64,000 nucleotides of DNA, from assembly GCF_001544455.2 (NCBI RefSeq), contig NZ_FCOC02000002.1, positions 558,001 to 622,000 on the forward strand, given 5' to 3'. The position numbers and the translations under genes were made by a program. Shown here piece after piece: positions 35,200 through 46,437 of this stretch. The notes beneath the pieces are model-generated. The model did no database searches. It was not told the origin of the DNA and worked only from the letters and a program-made list of their open reading frames with translations. Every line of letters begins with the position of its first letter. Position 1 is the stretch's first letter. The stretch is from Caballeronia sordidicola. GTDB lineage: Bacteria; Pseudomonadota; Gammaproteobacteria; Burkholderiales; Burkholderiaceae.

Positions 35200-36324
35200 A
35201 TGTCTGATCTTCAACACACGCCCTTGCACGCCACGCACATCGCGCTCAACGCGCGCATGGTCGATTTCGGCGGCTGGGACATGCCCGTCAACTACGGTTC
35301 GCAGATCGACGAACACCATGCGGTGCGTACCGATGCCGGCATGTTCGACGTGTCGCACATGCGCGTGGTCGATTTCACCGGCGACAAGGCGCGCGAATTC
35401 TTCAAGTATGCAATCGCAAACAACGTCGACAAGCTGACCGTTCCCGGCAAGGCGCTCTACTCCTGCCTGCTGAACCCGGAAGGCGGCGTGATCGACGACT
35501 TGATTGTCTATTACTTCGCCGATGACAACTTCCGCGTCGTTGTGAACGCCGGCACCGCCGAGAAAGACATTGCATGGTTCGGCCATTTGAACGCTGAAGG
35601 CGGCTTCGGCCTCACGATCACGCCGCGCCGCGATTTCGCGATCGTCGCCGTGCAAGGTCCGAACGCGCGCGAAAAGGTCTGGCAAGTGCTGCCGGAAACG
35701 CGCGACGCAACCGCCGAACTCAAACCCTTCAACGCCGTGCAGTTCCCGGAATCGTCATTAGGCGGCGTGATGATCGCGCGCACCGGCTACACGGGCGAGG
35801 ACGGCTTCGAAGTCGTTGTCCCGGCCACGCAAGTGGAGAAATTCTGGAACGCGCTGGTGGCGCTTGGCGTGAAACCGGCGGGCCTCGGCGCACGCGACAC
35901 GCTGCGTCTGGAAGCCGGCATGAATCTCTACGGCCAGGACATGGACGACACGGTCTCGCCGCTCGACGCGGGACTTTCGTGGACCGTCGATCTGAACGAT
36001 AAAAACCGTGCTTTCGTAGGACGTGCGGCGCTGGAAGCGAACGGATCGAAGGCGCGCTTTGTCGGCTTGATCCTGCAGAAGGAAAACGGTCGCGCCGGCG
36101 GCGTGCTTCGTGCGCATCAGAAAGTCGTCACGGCCGACGGCGAAGGCGAAATCACAAGCGGGACTTTCTCGCCCTCGATGCAGGAATCCATCGCGTTCGC
36201 CCGGGTGCCGGCGAGCGTGAAACCGGGCGATCAAGTGCACGTCGTCATCCGCGACAAACAACTGCCGGCAAGCGTGGTAAAACTGCCGTTCGTGCGCAAC
36301 GGCAAGGTTCTGACGGCGCTTTAA
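35200..36324 (+). CDS. gcvT: Glycine cleavage system aminomethyltransferase (T protein)
   Basis: 374 residues from ATG 35200; the frame is open upstream but runs into the riboswitch. Family segments include [38 protein letters not shown] N terminus, [12 protein letters not shown] and [20 protein letters not shown]. The T protein transfers the methylene group from the H-protein lipoyl arm to tetrahydrofolate, releasing ammonia. It leads gcvT-gcvH-gcvP under the glycine riboswitch. Confidence 0.96.
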   Translation: MSDLQHTPLHATHIALNARMVDFGGWDMPVNYGSQIDEHHAVRTDAGMFDVSHMRVVDFTGDKAREFFKYAIANNVDKLTVPGKALYSCLLNPEGGVIDDLIVYYFADDNFRVVVNAGTAEKDIAWFGHLNAEGGFGLTITPRRDFAIVAVQGPNAREKVWQVLPETRDATAELKPFNAVQFPESSLGGVMIARTGYTGEDGFEVVVPATQVEKFWNALVALGVKPAGLGARDTLRLEAGMNLYGQDMDDTVSPLDAGLSWTVDLNDKNRAFVGRAALEANGSKARFVGLILQKENGRAGGVLRAHQKVVTADGEGEITSGTFSPSMQESIAFARVPASVKPGDQVHVVIRDKQLPASVVKLPFVRNGKVLTAL

Positions 36325-36389
36325 GCACTTCCGAACGCTCGCGAAAAAGCCACGCACGTCCACCCTCAAAGACAAACTGGAGCATCCGA

Positions 36390-36770
36390 ATGAGCATCCC
36401 GGCCGACCTCAAATACACCGAATCGCACGAATGGGTGCGCACCGAATCCGACGGCACCTTGACCGTAGGCATCACGGATCACGCGCAGGAAGCATTGGGC
36501 GACGTGGTGTTCGTCGAATTGCCGCCGATCGGCAAGACCGTTGCCGCAGGCGACGCCATTGCGGTCATCGAATCGGTGAAAGCCGCCTCCGATATCTATG
36601 CGCCCGTCTCGGGTGAAATCGTCGGCGCGAATGACGCGTTGACGGGCACGCCGGACCAGATCAACGGTTCGCCGTATGAAAGCTGGCTCTTCAAGATCAA
36701 GCCCGCCGCCGACGCCAACACGGATCGGTTGATCGACGCCGGTGCTTACGGCACGTCGATCGGCGAGTAA
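36390..36770 (+). CDS. gcvH: Glycine cleavage system H protein
   Basis: 126 residues, the usual length. It is a lipoyl-domain protein with the lipoylated Lys64 in IESVKAASD, and the YTESHEWV and [19 protein letters not shown] segments are canonical. It shuttles the aminomethyl intermediate between P, T and L proteins. It follows gcvT by 65 bases, with CTGGAG about 8 bases before the start. Confidence 0.97.
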   Translation: MSIPADLKYTESHEWVRTESDGTLTVGITDHAQEALGDVVFVELPPIGKTVAAGDAIAVIESVKAASDIYAPVSGEIVGANDALTGTPDQINGSPYESWLFKIKPAADANTDRLIDAGAYGTSIGE

Positions 36771-36788
36771 AACTTCTCTTTCGACCGT

Positions 36789-36819
36789 GCGGCGTGTTTG
36801 CCCATGAAAAACACGCCGC
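36789..36819 (+). promoter_or_regulatory. Hairpin between gcvH and gcvP
   Basis: Perfect 11-base arms GCGGCGTGTTT (36789-36799) and AAACACGCCGC (36809-36819) with a 9-base loop sit in the 65-base gcvH-gcvP gap, ending 16 bases before the gcvP start. There is no T tract after it, so it is more likely an mRNA processing or stability element than a terminator. Confidence 0.5.
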
Positions 36820-36835
36820 ACCAGCAGGAATTCTC

Positions 36836-39763
36836 ATGAAGCTCGAACACCCGGATCGCCTGATGAACCGTTCATCCTTGTCCCTCGCCGCGCTCGAATG
36901 CCACGACGCCTTCGCCCAGCGGCACATTGGCCCGGATGCGGCCGACCAGCATGCCATGCTCGAGGCGCTTGGTTTTGCGTCGCGCGCGGCGTTCATCGAC
37001 GCGGTGATTCCCGAAGCTATCCGGCGTCACGAAACGCTGCCGCTCGGCGCGTTCACGCAGCCAAAGAGCGAGGCGGAAGCGCTGGCTTCGCTGAGGAAGC
37101 TGGCGGATCAGAACCTGGTGTTCAGAAACTATATCGGCCAGGGTTATTACGGCACGCACACGCCTGCGGTGATCCTGCGTAACGTGCTTGAAAACCCGGC
37201 GTGGTACACGGCTTACACGCCGTATCAGCCGGAGATTTCGCAAGGCCGGCTGGAAGCGTTGCTGAACTTCCAGCAAATGGTGATCGACCTGACGGGCCTC
37301 GCCATGTCGAACGCTTCCTTGCTCGATGAAGCCACCGCCGCCGCCGAAGCCATGACGCTGCTTCAGCGCGTGGGCAAGCCGAAATCGAACGTGTTCTATA
37401 TTGCCGACGACGTGTTGCCGCAGACCATTGAAGTCGTGCAGACGCGTGCGAAACCCGCGGGTATCGAAGTGAAAGTGGGCCCCGCCGCCAACGCCGCCAC
37501 GGCGAACGCGTTCGGCGTCTTGCTGCAATATCCCGGCGCGAATGGCGACGTGCACGATTACCGCGCGTTGACGGAAGCCGTCCACGCGGCTGGCGGCTTC
37601 GTGATCGCGGCGGCGGATTTGCTCGCGCTCACGCTGCTCACGCCGCCGGGCGAATGGGGTGCGGACGTGGCTATCGGCAATACACAGCGCTTTGGCGTGC
37701 CGGTCGGTTTCGGCGGTCCGCACGCGGCCTACATGGCCGTTCGCGATGACTTCAAGCGCCAGATGCCGGGCCGTCTGGTCGGCGTGACCGTCGACGCCCA
37801 GGGCAAGCACGCGCTGCGTCTCGCGCTGCAAACGCGTGAACAGCATATTCGCCGTGAAAAGGCGACATCGAATGTATGTACGGCGCAGGCGCTGCTCGCG
37901 ATCATGGCCAGCATGTACGCCGTGTATCACGGGCCGCAGGGCCTGAAGACCATCGCGTTGCGCGTGAATCGCGTGGCGTCCATCTTCGCGGCCGGCGTGC
38001 AGAAGCTCGGTTATACGCTCGCGAACGAAACCTTTTTCGATACCGTCACCATCGTCAGCGGCGCGAACACCACGGCGTTGCATCAGGCGGCGTCGGCGGT
38101 GCATGTGAATCTGCGCCATATCGATGCAACGCATGTAGGCGTTTCCGTCGACGAAACCACATCGCGCGACGACCTGCTCAAGCTCTTCGCGTTGTTCGCG
38201 GAAGTGGCGGGCAAGACGGAAACGTTCGATATCGACGCGCTGGATTCCGACGCCCAATCCTCGTTGCCGAAAACGCTGGAACGCACGAGCGAATATCTCA
38301 CGCATCCGGTGTTCAACCGCCATCATTCCGAGCACGAAATGCTGCGCTATCTGCGCAGTCTCGCGGACAAGGATCTGGCGCTCGATCGCACCATGATCCC
38401 GCTCGGTTCCTGCACGATGAAACTGAATGCAACGTCGGAAATGCTGCCCGTGACGTGGCCGGAATTCGCGCAGATTCATCCGTTCGCGCCGGCTGAGCAG
38501 ACCGTCGGTTACAGGACCATGATCGATCAGCTCGAACAGATGCTGGTCGCGTGTACCGGCTACGCGGCGGTATCGCTGCAACCGAATGCCGGCTCGCAAG
38601 GCGAATACGCCGGCTTGCTGATCATCCACGCATATCACGCGTCGCGCGGCGAAGGGCACAGGAACATCTGCTTGATTCCGTCGTCGGCGCACGGGACGAA
38701 TCCAGCGTCTGCGCAAATGGCGGGCATGCAGGTCGTGGTCGTTGCGTGCGATGAACAAGGCAACATCGATATAGCCGACCTGAAAGCCAAAGCCGAAAAG
38801 CACGCTGCAAATCTCGCGGCGATCATGATCACGTATCCGTCCACGCATGGCGTGTTCGAAGCGAACGTGCGCGAAATCTGCGAGATCGTGCATGCGCACG
38901 GCGGCCAGGTTTATGTGGACGGCGCGAACATGAACGCGATGGTCGGCCTGACCGCGCCGGGCCAGTTCGGTGGCGACGTGTCGCACCTGAACCTGCACAA
39001 GACGTTCTGCATTCCGCACGGCGGCGGCGGACCGGGCGTAGGCCCGGTTGCGGTCGGCGCGCATCTGGCGAAGTTCCTGCCGAACCAGCATTCCACCGGT
39101 TATCAACGCGACGCAGCCGGGATTGGCGCGGTATCGTCGGCGCCTTATGGATCGGCCGCAATCTTGCCGATCTCATGGATGTATATCGCCATGATGGGCG
39201 CGCAAGGTCTGACGGCCGCGACCGAAAGCGCAATCCTCGCCGCGAACTATGTGGCCAAGCGCCTCGCGCTGCATTACCCCGTGCTGTACAGCGGCGCGGG
39301 CGGTCTGGTTGCGCACGAATGCATTCTCGATCTGCGTCCGCTGAAAGAGACGAGCGGCATTTCCGTCGAAGACGTCGCGAAGCGCCTGATCGATTACGGT
39401 TTCCACGCGCCGACCATGAGCTTCCCGGTTCCGGGCACGCTGATGGTCGAGCCAACCGAGTCGGAATCGAAGGAGGAACTGGATCGGTTTATCGATGCAA
39501 TGATCGCCATTCGCGACGAAATCCGTGCGGTCGAGGAAGGCAGGTCGGATCGCGAAGACAATCCGCTGAAGCACGCGCCTCACACGGCGGCGGTCGTTGT
39601 CGCGGACGCATGGACGCACGCCTATTCGCGTGAGACGGCGGCGTATCCGGTGGAGTCGCTGGTTACGCGCAAGTACTGGCCGCCGGTTGGCCGTGCGGAC
39701 AACGCATATGGCGACCGCAACCTGTTCTGCTCGTGCATTCCGTTATCAGAGTACGGCGAATAA
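36836..39763 (+). CDS. gcvP: Glycine dehydrogenase (decarboxylating), P protein
   Basis: 975 residues, a single-chain P protein. The pyridoxal-phosphate lysine is Lys722 in [17 protein letters not shown]. Other hallmarks are FAQRHIGPD at the N terminus, the [13 protein letters not shown] segment and [16 protein letters not shown]. The protein decarboxylates glycine and loads the aminomethyl group on H protein. AGGAA lies about 7 bases before ATG 36836; an upstream in-frame ATG at 36794 falls in the intercistronic hairpin and is rejected. Confidence 0.97.
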   Translation: MKLEHPDRLMNRSSLSLAALECHDAFAQRHIGPDAADQHAMLEALGFASRAAFIDAVIPEAIRRHETLPLGAFTQPKSEAEALASLRKLADQNLVFRNYIGQGYYGTHTPAVILRNVLENPAWYTAYTPYQPEISQGRLEALLNFQQMVIDLTGLAMSNASLLDEATAAAEAMTLLQRVGKPKSNVFYIADDVLPQTIEVVQTRAKPAGIEVKVGPAANAATANAFGVLLQYPGANGDVHDYRALTEAVHAAGGFVIAAADLLALTLLTPPGEWGADVAIGNTQRFGVPVGFGGPHAAYMAVRDDFKRQMPGRLVGVTVDAQGKHALRLALQTREQHIRREKATSNVCTAQALLAIMASMYAVYHGPQGLKTIALRVNRVASIFAAGVQKLGYTLANETFFDTVTIVSGANTTALHQAASAVHVNLRHIDATHVGVSVDETTSRDDLLKLFALFAEVAGKTETFDIDALDSDAQSSLPKTLERTSEYLTHPVFNRHHSEHEMLRYLRSLADKDLALDRTMIPLGSCTMKLNATSEMLPVTWPEFAQIHPFAPAEQTVGYRTMIDQLEQMLVACTGYAAVSLQPNAGSQGEYAGLLIIHAYHASRGEGHRNICLIPSSAHGTNPASAQMAGMQVVVVACDEQGNIDIADLKAKAEKHAANLAAIMITYPSTHGVFEANVREICEIVHAHGGQVYVDGANMNAMVGLTAPGQFGGDVSHLNLHKTFCIPHGGGGPGVGPVAVGAHLAKFLPNQHSTGYQRDAAGIGAVSSAPYGSAAILPISWMYIAMMGAQGLTAATESAILAANYVAKRLALHYPVLYSGAGGLVAHECILDLRPLKETSGISVEDVAKRLIDYGFHAPTMSFPVPGTLMVEPTESESKEELDRFIDAMIAIRDEIRAVEEGRSDREDNPLKHAPHTAAVVVADAWTHAYSRETAAYPVESLVTRKYWPPVGRADNAYGDRNLFCSCIPLSEYGE

Positions 39764-39869
39764 AGCACTTGCTTCAACCGTGTGGCTTGGCCGAAGCTGC
39801 ACGGTTTTGCCGGATTCACGCAACACCAGATACCATCTCACCCGAACGAAGCCAATCAGGGAGTTTTGC

Positions 39870-40973
39870 ATGGCGCGACAGGTGCGGATGGTGAACAAGA
39901 CGTGGCGTGTTCCGGCGATTGTCGCGGCCCTCGCAGCGACGGCGTTGAGCGCGCAGAGCGCGAGCGCTGCAATGAATTTTTGCGCCGCGCCCGCGATGCA
40001 GAACAGCGAGCGCACGAACGCCGATCCGGGCGTGAAAGCGTTGGTAAAGATGGTGCAGGCGCATTTGAACGAGCAGCCGAAGGCGCGGGCAACGTTGCAC
40101 ACGGAAGGCACGTTGCCGCATCAGGGCATTCGCGACGAAAGCGAGCAGGCGGAAAAGGATTTGTCGTTGATGCGCGATGCCGCGCTTGCCTGGCGCGCGA
40201 CAGGAAACGAAGCGTACTTGCGTCTTGTCGACCGGTTTCTGTTTGCGTGGGCGACGATTTATCAGCCGAGTTTCAATCCTATCGATGAAACGAATTTCGA
40301 GTCGCTGATTCTGGCCTACGACCTGACCGCGAGCGCGCTGCCCGTGAAGACGCGCAACGCCGCGAATGCGTTCATCACGAAAATGGTGACGGGCTACATT
40401 GCGGATATCGATAAACAAAAGCGGCCGCTCGCGGGCACATACCGGAACAACTGGCAGAGTCACAGGATCAAGCTGATCGCGATGGGCGCGTTCACGACCG
40501 ACGACCGCAAGCTCATCAACGCGGCGCAGCGTCTCTATGTGGAACATATTGGCGACAACATTGCGCCCGATGGCTCGACCGTCGATTTCGCCGAGCGCGA
40601 TGCGCTGCATTACGTGACCTACGATCTTCAGCCGCTGGTGACGGCCGCGCTCGCTGCACGCCGGCACAACCGGAACTGGCTTGGTGAACGCGCGCAATCC
40701 GGCGCAACGCTGGCTGGCGCGTTGAACTGGCTGACGCCGTATGCGCTGGGCACGCGCACGCATGACGAATTCGTGAATTCCAAAGTGCCCTTCGACGCCA
40801 GCCGCCGTGAAGCCGGCCTGCCCGGTTTTTCCGGTCAATGGGATCCCAAGAACGCGGCCGAATTGTTTCATCTGTCAGCGCGGCTCGACGGGCGCTATAC
40901 GCCTATTGCGCTGCGCCTCGCGCCCACGCCGCCCGCGTGGCTGGCGGTTTGCCTGCCGCTGCCGGCGCGATGA
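39870..40973 (+). CDS. Alginate-lyase-family secreted protein
   Basis: 367 residues. A signal peptide ends near S-A-S-A-A at residues 30-34. The mature part has the alpha-toroid features of the alginate lyase family, including the NNWQSHRIKLIAMGAF segment and DGSTVDFAERDALHYVTYDLQPLV. AGGGAG lies 7 bases before ATG 39870. It sits 106 bases after gcvP and 29 before sdaA on the same strand, an odd place for a polysaccharide lyase. Substrate unknown; other uronate-containing glycans are possible. Confidence 0.82.
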   Translation: MARQVRMVNKTWRVPAIVAALAATALSAQSASAAMNFCAAPAMQNSERTNADPGVKALVKMVQAHLNEQPKARATLHTEGTLPHQGIRDESEQAEKDLSLMRDAALAWRATGNEAYLRLVDRFLFAWATIYQPSFNPIDETNFESLILAYDLTASALPVKTRNAANAFITKMVTGYIADIDKQKRPLAGTYRNNWQSHRIKLIAMGAFTTDDRKLINAAQRLYVEHIGDNIAPDGSTVDFAERDALHYVTYDLQPLVTAALAARRHNRNWLGERAQSGATLAGALNWLTPYALGTRTHDEFVNSKVPFDASRREAGLPGFSGQWDPKNAAELFHLSARLDGRYTPIALRLAPTPPAWLAVCLPLPAR

Positions 40974-41002
40974 TTTCTTAGCGGCACTTTGCAGGAGCAG
41001 TC

Positions 41003-42391
41003 ATGGCAGTCAGCGTTTTCGACCTTTTCAAAATCGGCATCGGTCCGTCCAGTTCGCATACGGTCGGGCCTATGCGAGCGGCCTTGATGTTCGTACAAGG
41101 GCTCGAACGCGATGGTTTGCTCGACGCAACGGCTTCCGTGAAGTGCGAGTTGTATGGGTCGCTTGGGGCAACGGGCAAAGGGCACGGCACGGATCGCGGC
41201 GTGATGCTCGGCTTGATGGGCGACGCGCCCGACACCGTCGACGCCAGCACGATCAGCCCACGGCTCGAAAGCGTGCGCACGACCAAAAAGCTTGCGTTGC
41301 TCGGCCGGCACGAGATTCCGTTCGTGCAGAAGGATCACATTGCGTTTTTGCGGCAGGCGCTTGCAGAGCATCCGAACGGCATGAAACTCCATGCCTTCGA
41401 TGCCGCTGGCGCGTCGTTGCGCGACGCCACGTATCTTTCTGTTGGCGGCGGGTTTGTGGTGACGGCGGGGGCATCGAATGCGAAGGTGCTGACTGCTATC
41501 GAACAATTGCCGTATGCGTTTCAGTCCGGCGACGAACTGCTCGCGCTCTGCCGCGATACCGGCAAGTCCGTAGCGCAATTGATGTGGGACAACGAGCGTG
41601 TCTGGCGCAGCGAAGACGAGATCCGGTCGGGTTTGCTGCGCATTTGGGACGTGATGCAGTCGTGCGTGAAGCGCGGTTGCGGTATCGATAATCCCGATGC
41701 GGACGGTTGCCTTCCTGGGCCGTTTCAGGTCAAGCGGCGGGCGCCGGTTTTGTATCGCGCGCTGGTTGGGAAGCCTGAGCAGGCGTTGCGCGATCCGCTT
41801 TCCATGATCGACTGGATCAATCTTTACGCGATTGCCGTGAATGAGGAAAACGCTGTGGGCGGGCGGGTGGTGACGGCACCGACCAATGGCGCGGCGGGCA
41901 TCATTCCGTCCGTGCTGCATTACTACGACAGGTTCATGCCGGGGTCGAGCCAGCAGGGCGTGATCGACTTTTTGCTGACGGCGGCGGCCATTGGCATTCT
42001 GTACAAGATGAACGCGTCGATATCCGGCGCAGAAGTTGGGTGTCAGGGTGAAGTGGGTGTTGCCTGTTCTATGGCTGCGGCAGGTTTGGCGGCGGTAATG
42101 GGCGGAACGCCGACGCAGGTTGAGAACGCGGCTGAAATCGGCATGGAACACAACCTTGGGCTGACCTGCGATCCGGTTGGCGGGATGGTGCAGATTCCGT
42201 GCATTGAACGCAACGCAATGGGATCGATGAAAGCCGTCAATGCGGCGCGCATGGCAATGCGCGGGGATGGCAGTCATTATGTTTCGCTTGATTCCGTTAT
42301 CAAGACCATGATGCAGACCGGCGCGGATATGAAGACGAAGTATAAGGAGACCTCGCGGGGTGGGTTAGCGGTGAATATAGTCGAGTGTTGA
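41003..42391 (+). CDS. sdaA: L-serine ammonia-lyase, iron-sulfur dependent
   Basis: 462 residues, the single-chain SdaA/SdaB type. The N-terminal [19 protein letters not shown] and the central [18 protein letters not shown] are hallmarks. Cysteines in the [11 protein letters not shown] and [19 protein letters not shown] segments are the expected [4Fe-4S] region. The enzyme turns serine to pyruvate and ammonia. Its position downstream of gcvTHP fits glycine to serine to pyruvate catabolism. GCAGGAG precedes the ATG. Confidence 0.96.
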   Translation: MAVSVFDLFKIGIGPSSSHTVGPMRAALMFVQGLERDGLLDATASVKCELYGSLGATGKGHGTDRGVMLGLMGDAPDTVDASTISPRLESVRTTKKLALLGRHEIPFVQKDHIAFLRQALAEHPNGMKLHAFDAAGASLRDATYLSVGGGFVVTAGASNAKVLTAIEQLPYAFQSGDELLALCRDTGKSVAQLMWDNERVWRSEDEIRSGLLRIWDVMQSCVKRGCGIDNPDADGCLPGPFQVKRRAPVLYRALVGKPEQALRDPLSMIDWINLYAIAVNEENAVGGRVVTAPTNGAAGIIPSVLHYYDRFMPGSSQQGVIDFLLTAAAIGILYKMNASISGAEVGCQGEVGVACSMAAAGLAAVMGGTPTQVENAAEIGMEHNLGLTCDPVGGMVQIPCIERNAMGSMKAVNAARMAMRGDGSHYVSLDSVIKTMMQTGADMKTKYKETSRGGLAVNIVEC

Positions 42392-42414
42392 TTGCTGCGC
42401 TTTGGGGTTCCTGA

Positions 42415-42440
42415 CCTCCCCAAATGCCAATGCCCCGCCT
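42415..42440. repeat. GC-rich extragenic motif, copy 3
   Basis: The minus strand here reads AGGCGGGGCATTGGCATTTG, matching GGCGGGGCRYTGGCRYT of the copy at 9201-9232. It fills the gap between the convergent sdaA and TraB-family genes and may overlap the latter's stop codon. Confidence 0.35.
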
Positions 42441-43525
42441 TAGGCCCCTTCGACCACAAACCCGCGCTTCCTCAACAACGCCAGCACGCCTCGCTTCCCC
42501 CCTAAGTGCAATGCCCCGATAGCCACAAAAATCGGCTTATTCGGCGCCGCCAGCAAAACCGCCCTCGCCACAAACCGATAATTCCGGTCATAAACCAGGC
42601 GGTTATCGATTTGCGCCGCCAGCACCTTTGACCGTGCGATCTTCTCCGTCTTCGCATCGTCCCAAGCCTTCAACGCGTCCGCATCGCCAATGCGCCACAA
42701 CCGATGCAACTCCTTCACATCAGCAATATTCTCCGCAGGAGTCTGCGCCAGATCCTGCGCAAGCATTTCGCGCTGCTGCGCCTGCGTCAGTCGCGTGAAC
42801 GCCGATATCTGCTCGCTAATGGTCTCAAGCCCAACCACCCGCCCGCGCGGCCGCAAATACACATTCTGCAACTGCGTCTCGGAACCGTACTCGGTCTGAA
42901 AACCCGCCTTCAGTGTATCGACGGTTTCAACCAGCATCGACGCAAGCCAGGGCCGCGACCGGCTGATATCGGCGAGCATGGCCGGGTTGCCGCGCAAGCG
43001 CGCTTCCAGACGCTTCCACAACGCATCGGGCAACGCGCGCTGCAAGCAAGGCACGCGGCACGTCCCATACTTGCTGACCTCATCCTGCGATACCAGCAAA
43101 TCATCGGGCGAGATTTCGAGCGCCAAAGTCGGCGATGCATCGAGCGCGCCAAGAATAGGCTTGCGAAACGGCATGCTGGCCGGATAATCGTCCGGATACC
43201 CCACATGCAGCGTGCCAAGCAAATAGATGGTGGTCTGGCCGCGCGTGGCCACGTAGAACGGCATGTGCGCCGGTTGCGCCCGAACCGGGCCGCTCGCGGT
43301 GGTGCCTTCGGACCGGTCGGTGATATCGGGCGCGGTTGCACGCGGCGTCGGCACGCGCAAACCGGGCAATGAGGCAGAAGGCGCCGCAGATGGCGTGGGC
43401 GGCGCCGCCACGCCCGTCAGCGCAAAGGCGGCACGTGCCAGAAAACACGAAGCCGCAACCACCGCAACAACAGCAAGCACAACACCGCGGCGCGCAACCT
43501 GCCGCGCCGCCGTTGCGTCAGGCAT
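42440..43525 (-). CDS. TraB/GumN family protein
   Basis: 361 residues with an N-terminal membrane anchor (VVLAVVAVVAASCFLARAAFA, about residues 15-35), a Pro/Ala-rich linker and a TraB/GumN domain. Two characteristic GxxH motifs are present: LLGTLHVGYPDD and, near the C terminus, IGALHLGGKRGVLALLRKRG. TraB/GumN proteins are thought to be metalloprotease-like, related to Tiki and EreA/ChaN. The ATG at 43525 overlaps the dppF stop by 8 bases, so translation is coupled to the peptide transporter. Confidence 0.87.
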   Translation of the reverse strand: MPDATAARQVARRGVVLAVVAVVAASCFLARAAFALTGVAAPPTPSAAPSASLPGLRVPTPRATAPDITDRSEGTTASGPVRAQPAHMPFYVATRGQTTIYLLGTLHVGYPDDYPASMPFRKPILGALDASPTLALEISPDDLLVSQDEVSKYGTCRVPCLQRALPDALWKRLEARLRGNPAMLADISRSRPWLASMLVETVDTLKAGFQTEYGSETQLQNVYLRPRGRVVGLETISEQISAFTRLTQAQQREMLAQDLAQTPAENIADVKELHRLWRIGDADALKAWDDAKTEKIARSKVLAAQIDNRLVYDRNYRFVARAVLLAAPNKPIFVAIGALHLGGKRGVLALLRKRGFVVEGA

Positions 43526-44522
43526 CGACTTCCCCAACCTCCTCGGCGCGGTGACACGACACGTGCCGCCCATCGACGAAACGCAGCGCCGGTTCTTCCA
43601 CGCGGCATTTATCGATTGCATACGGGCAGCGCTGGTGAAATGTGCAACCTGATGGAGGGTTCAGCGGCGACGGCATTTCGCCTTGCAGCCGGATCTTGAT
43701 GCGCCGGTCTTCTTCGAACAAAGCAGGTGTCGCCGACATCAGCGCCCGCGTGTACGGATGCCGCGGCCGCGCATAAATCGTCGCTTTGTCCCCAAGTTCG
43801 GCAACACCGCCAAAATACATCACCATGACGTCGTCGGCGATATGTTCCACGACCGACAAGTTGTGCGAGATGAACACATAACTCGTCCCGAACTGCTGTT
43901 GCAGATCCATGAACAGGTTCAGGATCTGCGCCTGAATCGATACATCCAGCGCCGACACAGGTTCGTCGGCAACAAGAATCTGCGGGTCGAGAATCATCGC
44001 GCGCGCAATCGCCACCCGTTGCCGCTGGCCGCCCGAGAACATGTGCGGATACCGAGCCGCATGTTCGGGCCGAAGCCCGACTGTGCGCATCATGTGCGCG
44101 ATCCGCTCGGCGCGTTCGGACGCCGACAACTTCGTGTTGATCGCAAGCGGCTCGCCGAGCGTCTGTTCCACGGTCTTGCGCGGATTCAGCGACGCAAACG
44201 GATTCTGAAACACCATTTGCACGCGTTGCCGCAAATCGGCGACTTTCGCGCGATTCGCGTCCGCCACATCCTCGCCATCGATCAACAATCGTCCCGACGT
44301 GGGCGCCTCGATCATGGTCAACTGGCGCGCCAGCGTCGATTTGCCGCAGCCGGATTCGCCCACCACGGCAAGTGTCTTGCCCCGCTGGAGCGAGAACGAC
44401 ACGCCGTTGAGCGCTTTCACCGTGCCGTGCGCGAACATGCTGCGTTTGACGTTGTAGTGCCTGGTGAGTTTATCGGCGACGAGAACCGTATCTTGAGCCG
44501 TTGCTTGAGGAACTGCGTTCAT
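43518..44522 (-). CDS. dppF: Dipeptide ABC transporter ATP-binding protein DppF
   Basis: 334 residues. Walker A is GESGCGKS, the ABC signature is FSGGQRQR, and [12 protein letters not shown] is Walker B. The C-terminal oligopeptide/dipeptide extension ([19 protein letters not shown]) has the cysteine pattern of the OppF/DppF family. It powers peptide import together with DppD. The ATG overlaps the dppD stop (ATGA). The upstream in-frame extension is not supported. Confidence 0.94.
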   Translation of the reverse strand: MNAVPQATAQDTVLVADKLTRHYNVKRSMFAHGTVKALNGVSFSLQRGKTLAVVGESGCGKSTLARQLTMIEAPTSGRLLIDGEDVADANRAKVADLRQRVQMVFQNPFASLNPRKTVEQTLGEPLAINTKLSASERAERIAHMMRTVGLRPEHAARYPHMFSGGQRQRVAIARAMILDPQILVADEPVSALDVSIQAQILNLFMDLQQQFGTSYVFISHNLSVVEHIADDVMVMYFGGVAELGDKATIYARPRHPYTRALMSATPALFEEDRRIKIRLQGEMPSPLNPPSGCTFHQRCPYAIDKCRVEEPALRFVDGRHVSCHRAEEVGEVDA

Positions 44523-45514
44523 TGCGCGCCTCCGTGTTCTGCCACGAGTTCCATGTTCAGCGGCTTGATGCATCGTGCGCGCACTGCAGGATCGTTCGGA
44601 GCGAGTTGAAAGAGCGCGGGACGCGCGCGGCGGCAATCATCGACGGCGTATTTGCAGCGCGGCGCGAACAGGCATCCGGTCGGACGATCATCGCGGCCCG
44701 GCACCATGCCCGGCAGCGCGGCAAGACGCTCCGCCCCGCGGCTGTGCTCCGGAATCGCCGCAAGCAACGCTTCCGTGTACGGATGATGCGGCTCGCTGAA
44801 GATCGTCGGCACGTGATTCGTTTCGATGATTTCGCCCGCGTACATGACGGCCACGCGCTGCGCGACTTCCGACACAACCGCCAGATCGTGCGAAATCAGC
44901 ACGAGCGCCATGCCGCGTTCCTTCTGCAACTTCACCAGCAGCTCCATGATCTGCGCCTGGATGGTGACGTCGAGCGCGGTCGTGGGTTCGTCGGCGATCA
45001 GGAGCTTCGGGTTGCACGCAACGGCCATCGCGATCATCACGCGCTGGTTCATGCCGCCGGACATCTGATGCGGGAACGCATCGATACGGCTTTTTGCATC
45101 GGGAATCCCGACTTGATCGAGCAATTCCAGCGCACGTTGATGCAGCTTCGATCCGCGCAAACCTTCGTGAAGCCTTAAAACTTCCTTGATCTGATAACCG
45201 ACCGTATAGCTCGGATTCAGGCTGGAAAGCGCGTCCTGGAAAACCATTGCGATGTCCTTGCCGATGATCCTCCTGCGCTGCCGCGCCGACGCCTTCAACA
45301 AGTCGGTGCCATTGAACGTGATCTGATCGGCGGTGACGATTCCGGGTGCGTCGATCAGGCCCATCAGCGCCATCATCGTGACGCTCTTGCCCGAACCCGA
45401 TTCACCGACAACGCCAACCACTTCGCCGGGTTTCACGGAAATATCGATACGATCGACGGCAGGCAAGCCGTTAAAGCTGACGGCGAGATTGCGGATAGTG
45501 AGAAGGTCTTCCAT
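44519..45514 (-). CDS. dppD: Dipeptide ABC transporter ATP-binding protein DppD
   Basis: 331 residues. Walker A is GESGSGKS, the signature MSGGMNQR, and Walker [13 protein letters not shown]. The C-terminal [18 protein letters not shown] segment has the OppD/DppD cysteine cluster often described as an iron-sulfur-binding region. It starts at 45514, two bases after the dppC stop. Confidence 0.94.
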   Translation of the reverse strand: MEDLLTIRNLAVSFNGLPAVDRIDISVKPGEVVGVVGESGSGKSVTMMALMGLIDAPGIVTADQITFNGTDLLKASARQRRRIIGKDIAMVFQDALSSLNPSYTVGYQIKEVLRLHEGLRGSKLHQRALELLDQVGIPDAKSRIDAFPHQMSGGMNQRVMIAMAVACNPKLLIADEPTTALDVTIQAQIMELLVKLQKERGMALVLISHDLAVVSEVAQRVAVMYAGEIIETNHVPTIFSEPHHPYTEALLAAIPEHSRGAERLAALPGMVPGRDDRPTGCLFAPRCKYAVDDCRRARPALFQLAPNDPAVRARCIKPLNMELVAEHGGAQ

Positions 45515-45516
45515 GG

Positions 45517-46434
45517 TCACGCCATCCGCTTGAGTTTGGGGTCGAGCGCGTCGCGCAAACCGTCGCCGAGCAGATTGATCACCAGCACCGAAATCAGGAT
45601 GGACAAGCCTGGCATTGTCACGATCCACCACGCGCTTTCAATGTAGTCTCGCGCCGACGCCAGCATGGCGCCCCACTCGGCCGCGGGCGGCTGAACGCCC
45701 AGGCCGAGAAAGCCGAGCGCGGCGGCATCGAGAATCGCGGATGAAAAGCCAAGCGTCGCCTGCACGATCAACGGCGCGGCGCAGTTCGGCAGCACTTGCG
45801 AGAACATCAGCCGCACGGTGCCGGCTCCCGCCACGCGCGACGCCGTCACGTACTCGCGCTGCAATTCGCCAAGCGCGGCGGCGCGCGTCAGACGCACATA
45901 ACCCGGCAACGCAACGATCGCGATGGCGAGCATGGTATTGACCAGCCCCGGTCCGATGATCGCGACCACCGCAACCGCCAGCAACAGCGAAGGCAACGCG
46001 AGCAGCACGTCCATGACGCGCATGATGGGTGTATCGGCCCATTTCTGGAAGAACGCGGCGATCAACCCGAGCACGATGCCCGGAATCAGCGCCAGCACGA
46101 CCGACACGAAACCGATCCAGAACGACAGCCGCGCGCCGTACATCAGGCGCGAGAGGATGTCGCGGCCGGCTTCGTCGGTGCCGAGAACAAAGTGCCAGTT
46201 TCCGCCTTCGAGCCACGCGGGCGGGATCTTGACGTTATCGCGATATTGCTCGATAGGACTATGTGGTGCGATCAACGGCGCGAAGATCGCGATGAAGATC
46301 AGGATCAACACAATAGCGCCGGCCACGACCGCGCCGCGATTGCGCGAAAAGTTGGCCCAGAATTCGCGGCCCGCCAGAAAGCGGCCGGTGGGAATGGGCG
46401 TCAATGCGCCGGGATTGTTTTGGATATCGGCCAT
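45517..46434 (-). CDS. dppC: Dipeptide ABC transporter permease DppC
   Basis: 305 residues, about six membrane helices with the N-terminal OppC/DppC extension ([39 protein letters not shown]). The EAA-type loop [28 protein letters not shown] couples to the ATPases. It starts 3 bases after the dppB stop. Confidence 0.95.
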   Translation of the reverse strand: MADIQNNPGALTPIPTGRFLAGREFWANFSRNRGAVVAGAIVLILIFIAIFAPLIAPHSPIEQYRDNVKIPPAWLEGGNWHFVLGTDEAGRDILSRLMYGARLSFWIGFVSVVLALIPGIVLGLIAAFFQKWADTPIMRVMDVLLALPSLLLAVAVVAIIGPGLVNTMLAIAIVALPGYVRLTRAAALGELQREYVTASRVAGAGTVRLMFSQVLPNCAAPLIVQATLGFSSAILDAAALGFLGLGVQPPAAEWGAMLASARDYIESAWWIVTMPGLSILISVLVINLLGDGLRDALDPKLKRMA

Positions 46435-46437
46435 TGC

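Noticed and set aside
36872..39106. 744-codon open frame antisense to gcvP
   Set aside because: It lies entirely opposite a certain gene and its product is Arg/His/Gln-rich without any recognisable domain. High GC at third codon positions creates such antisense frames; similar ones opposite putA, flhA and ahcY were dismissed for the same reason.
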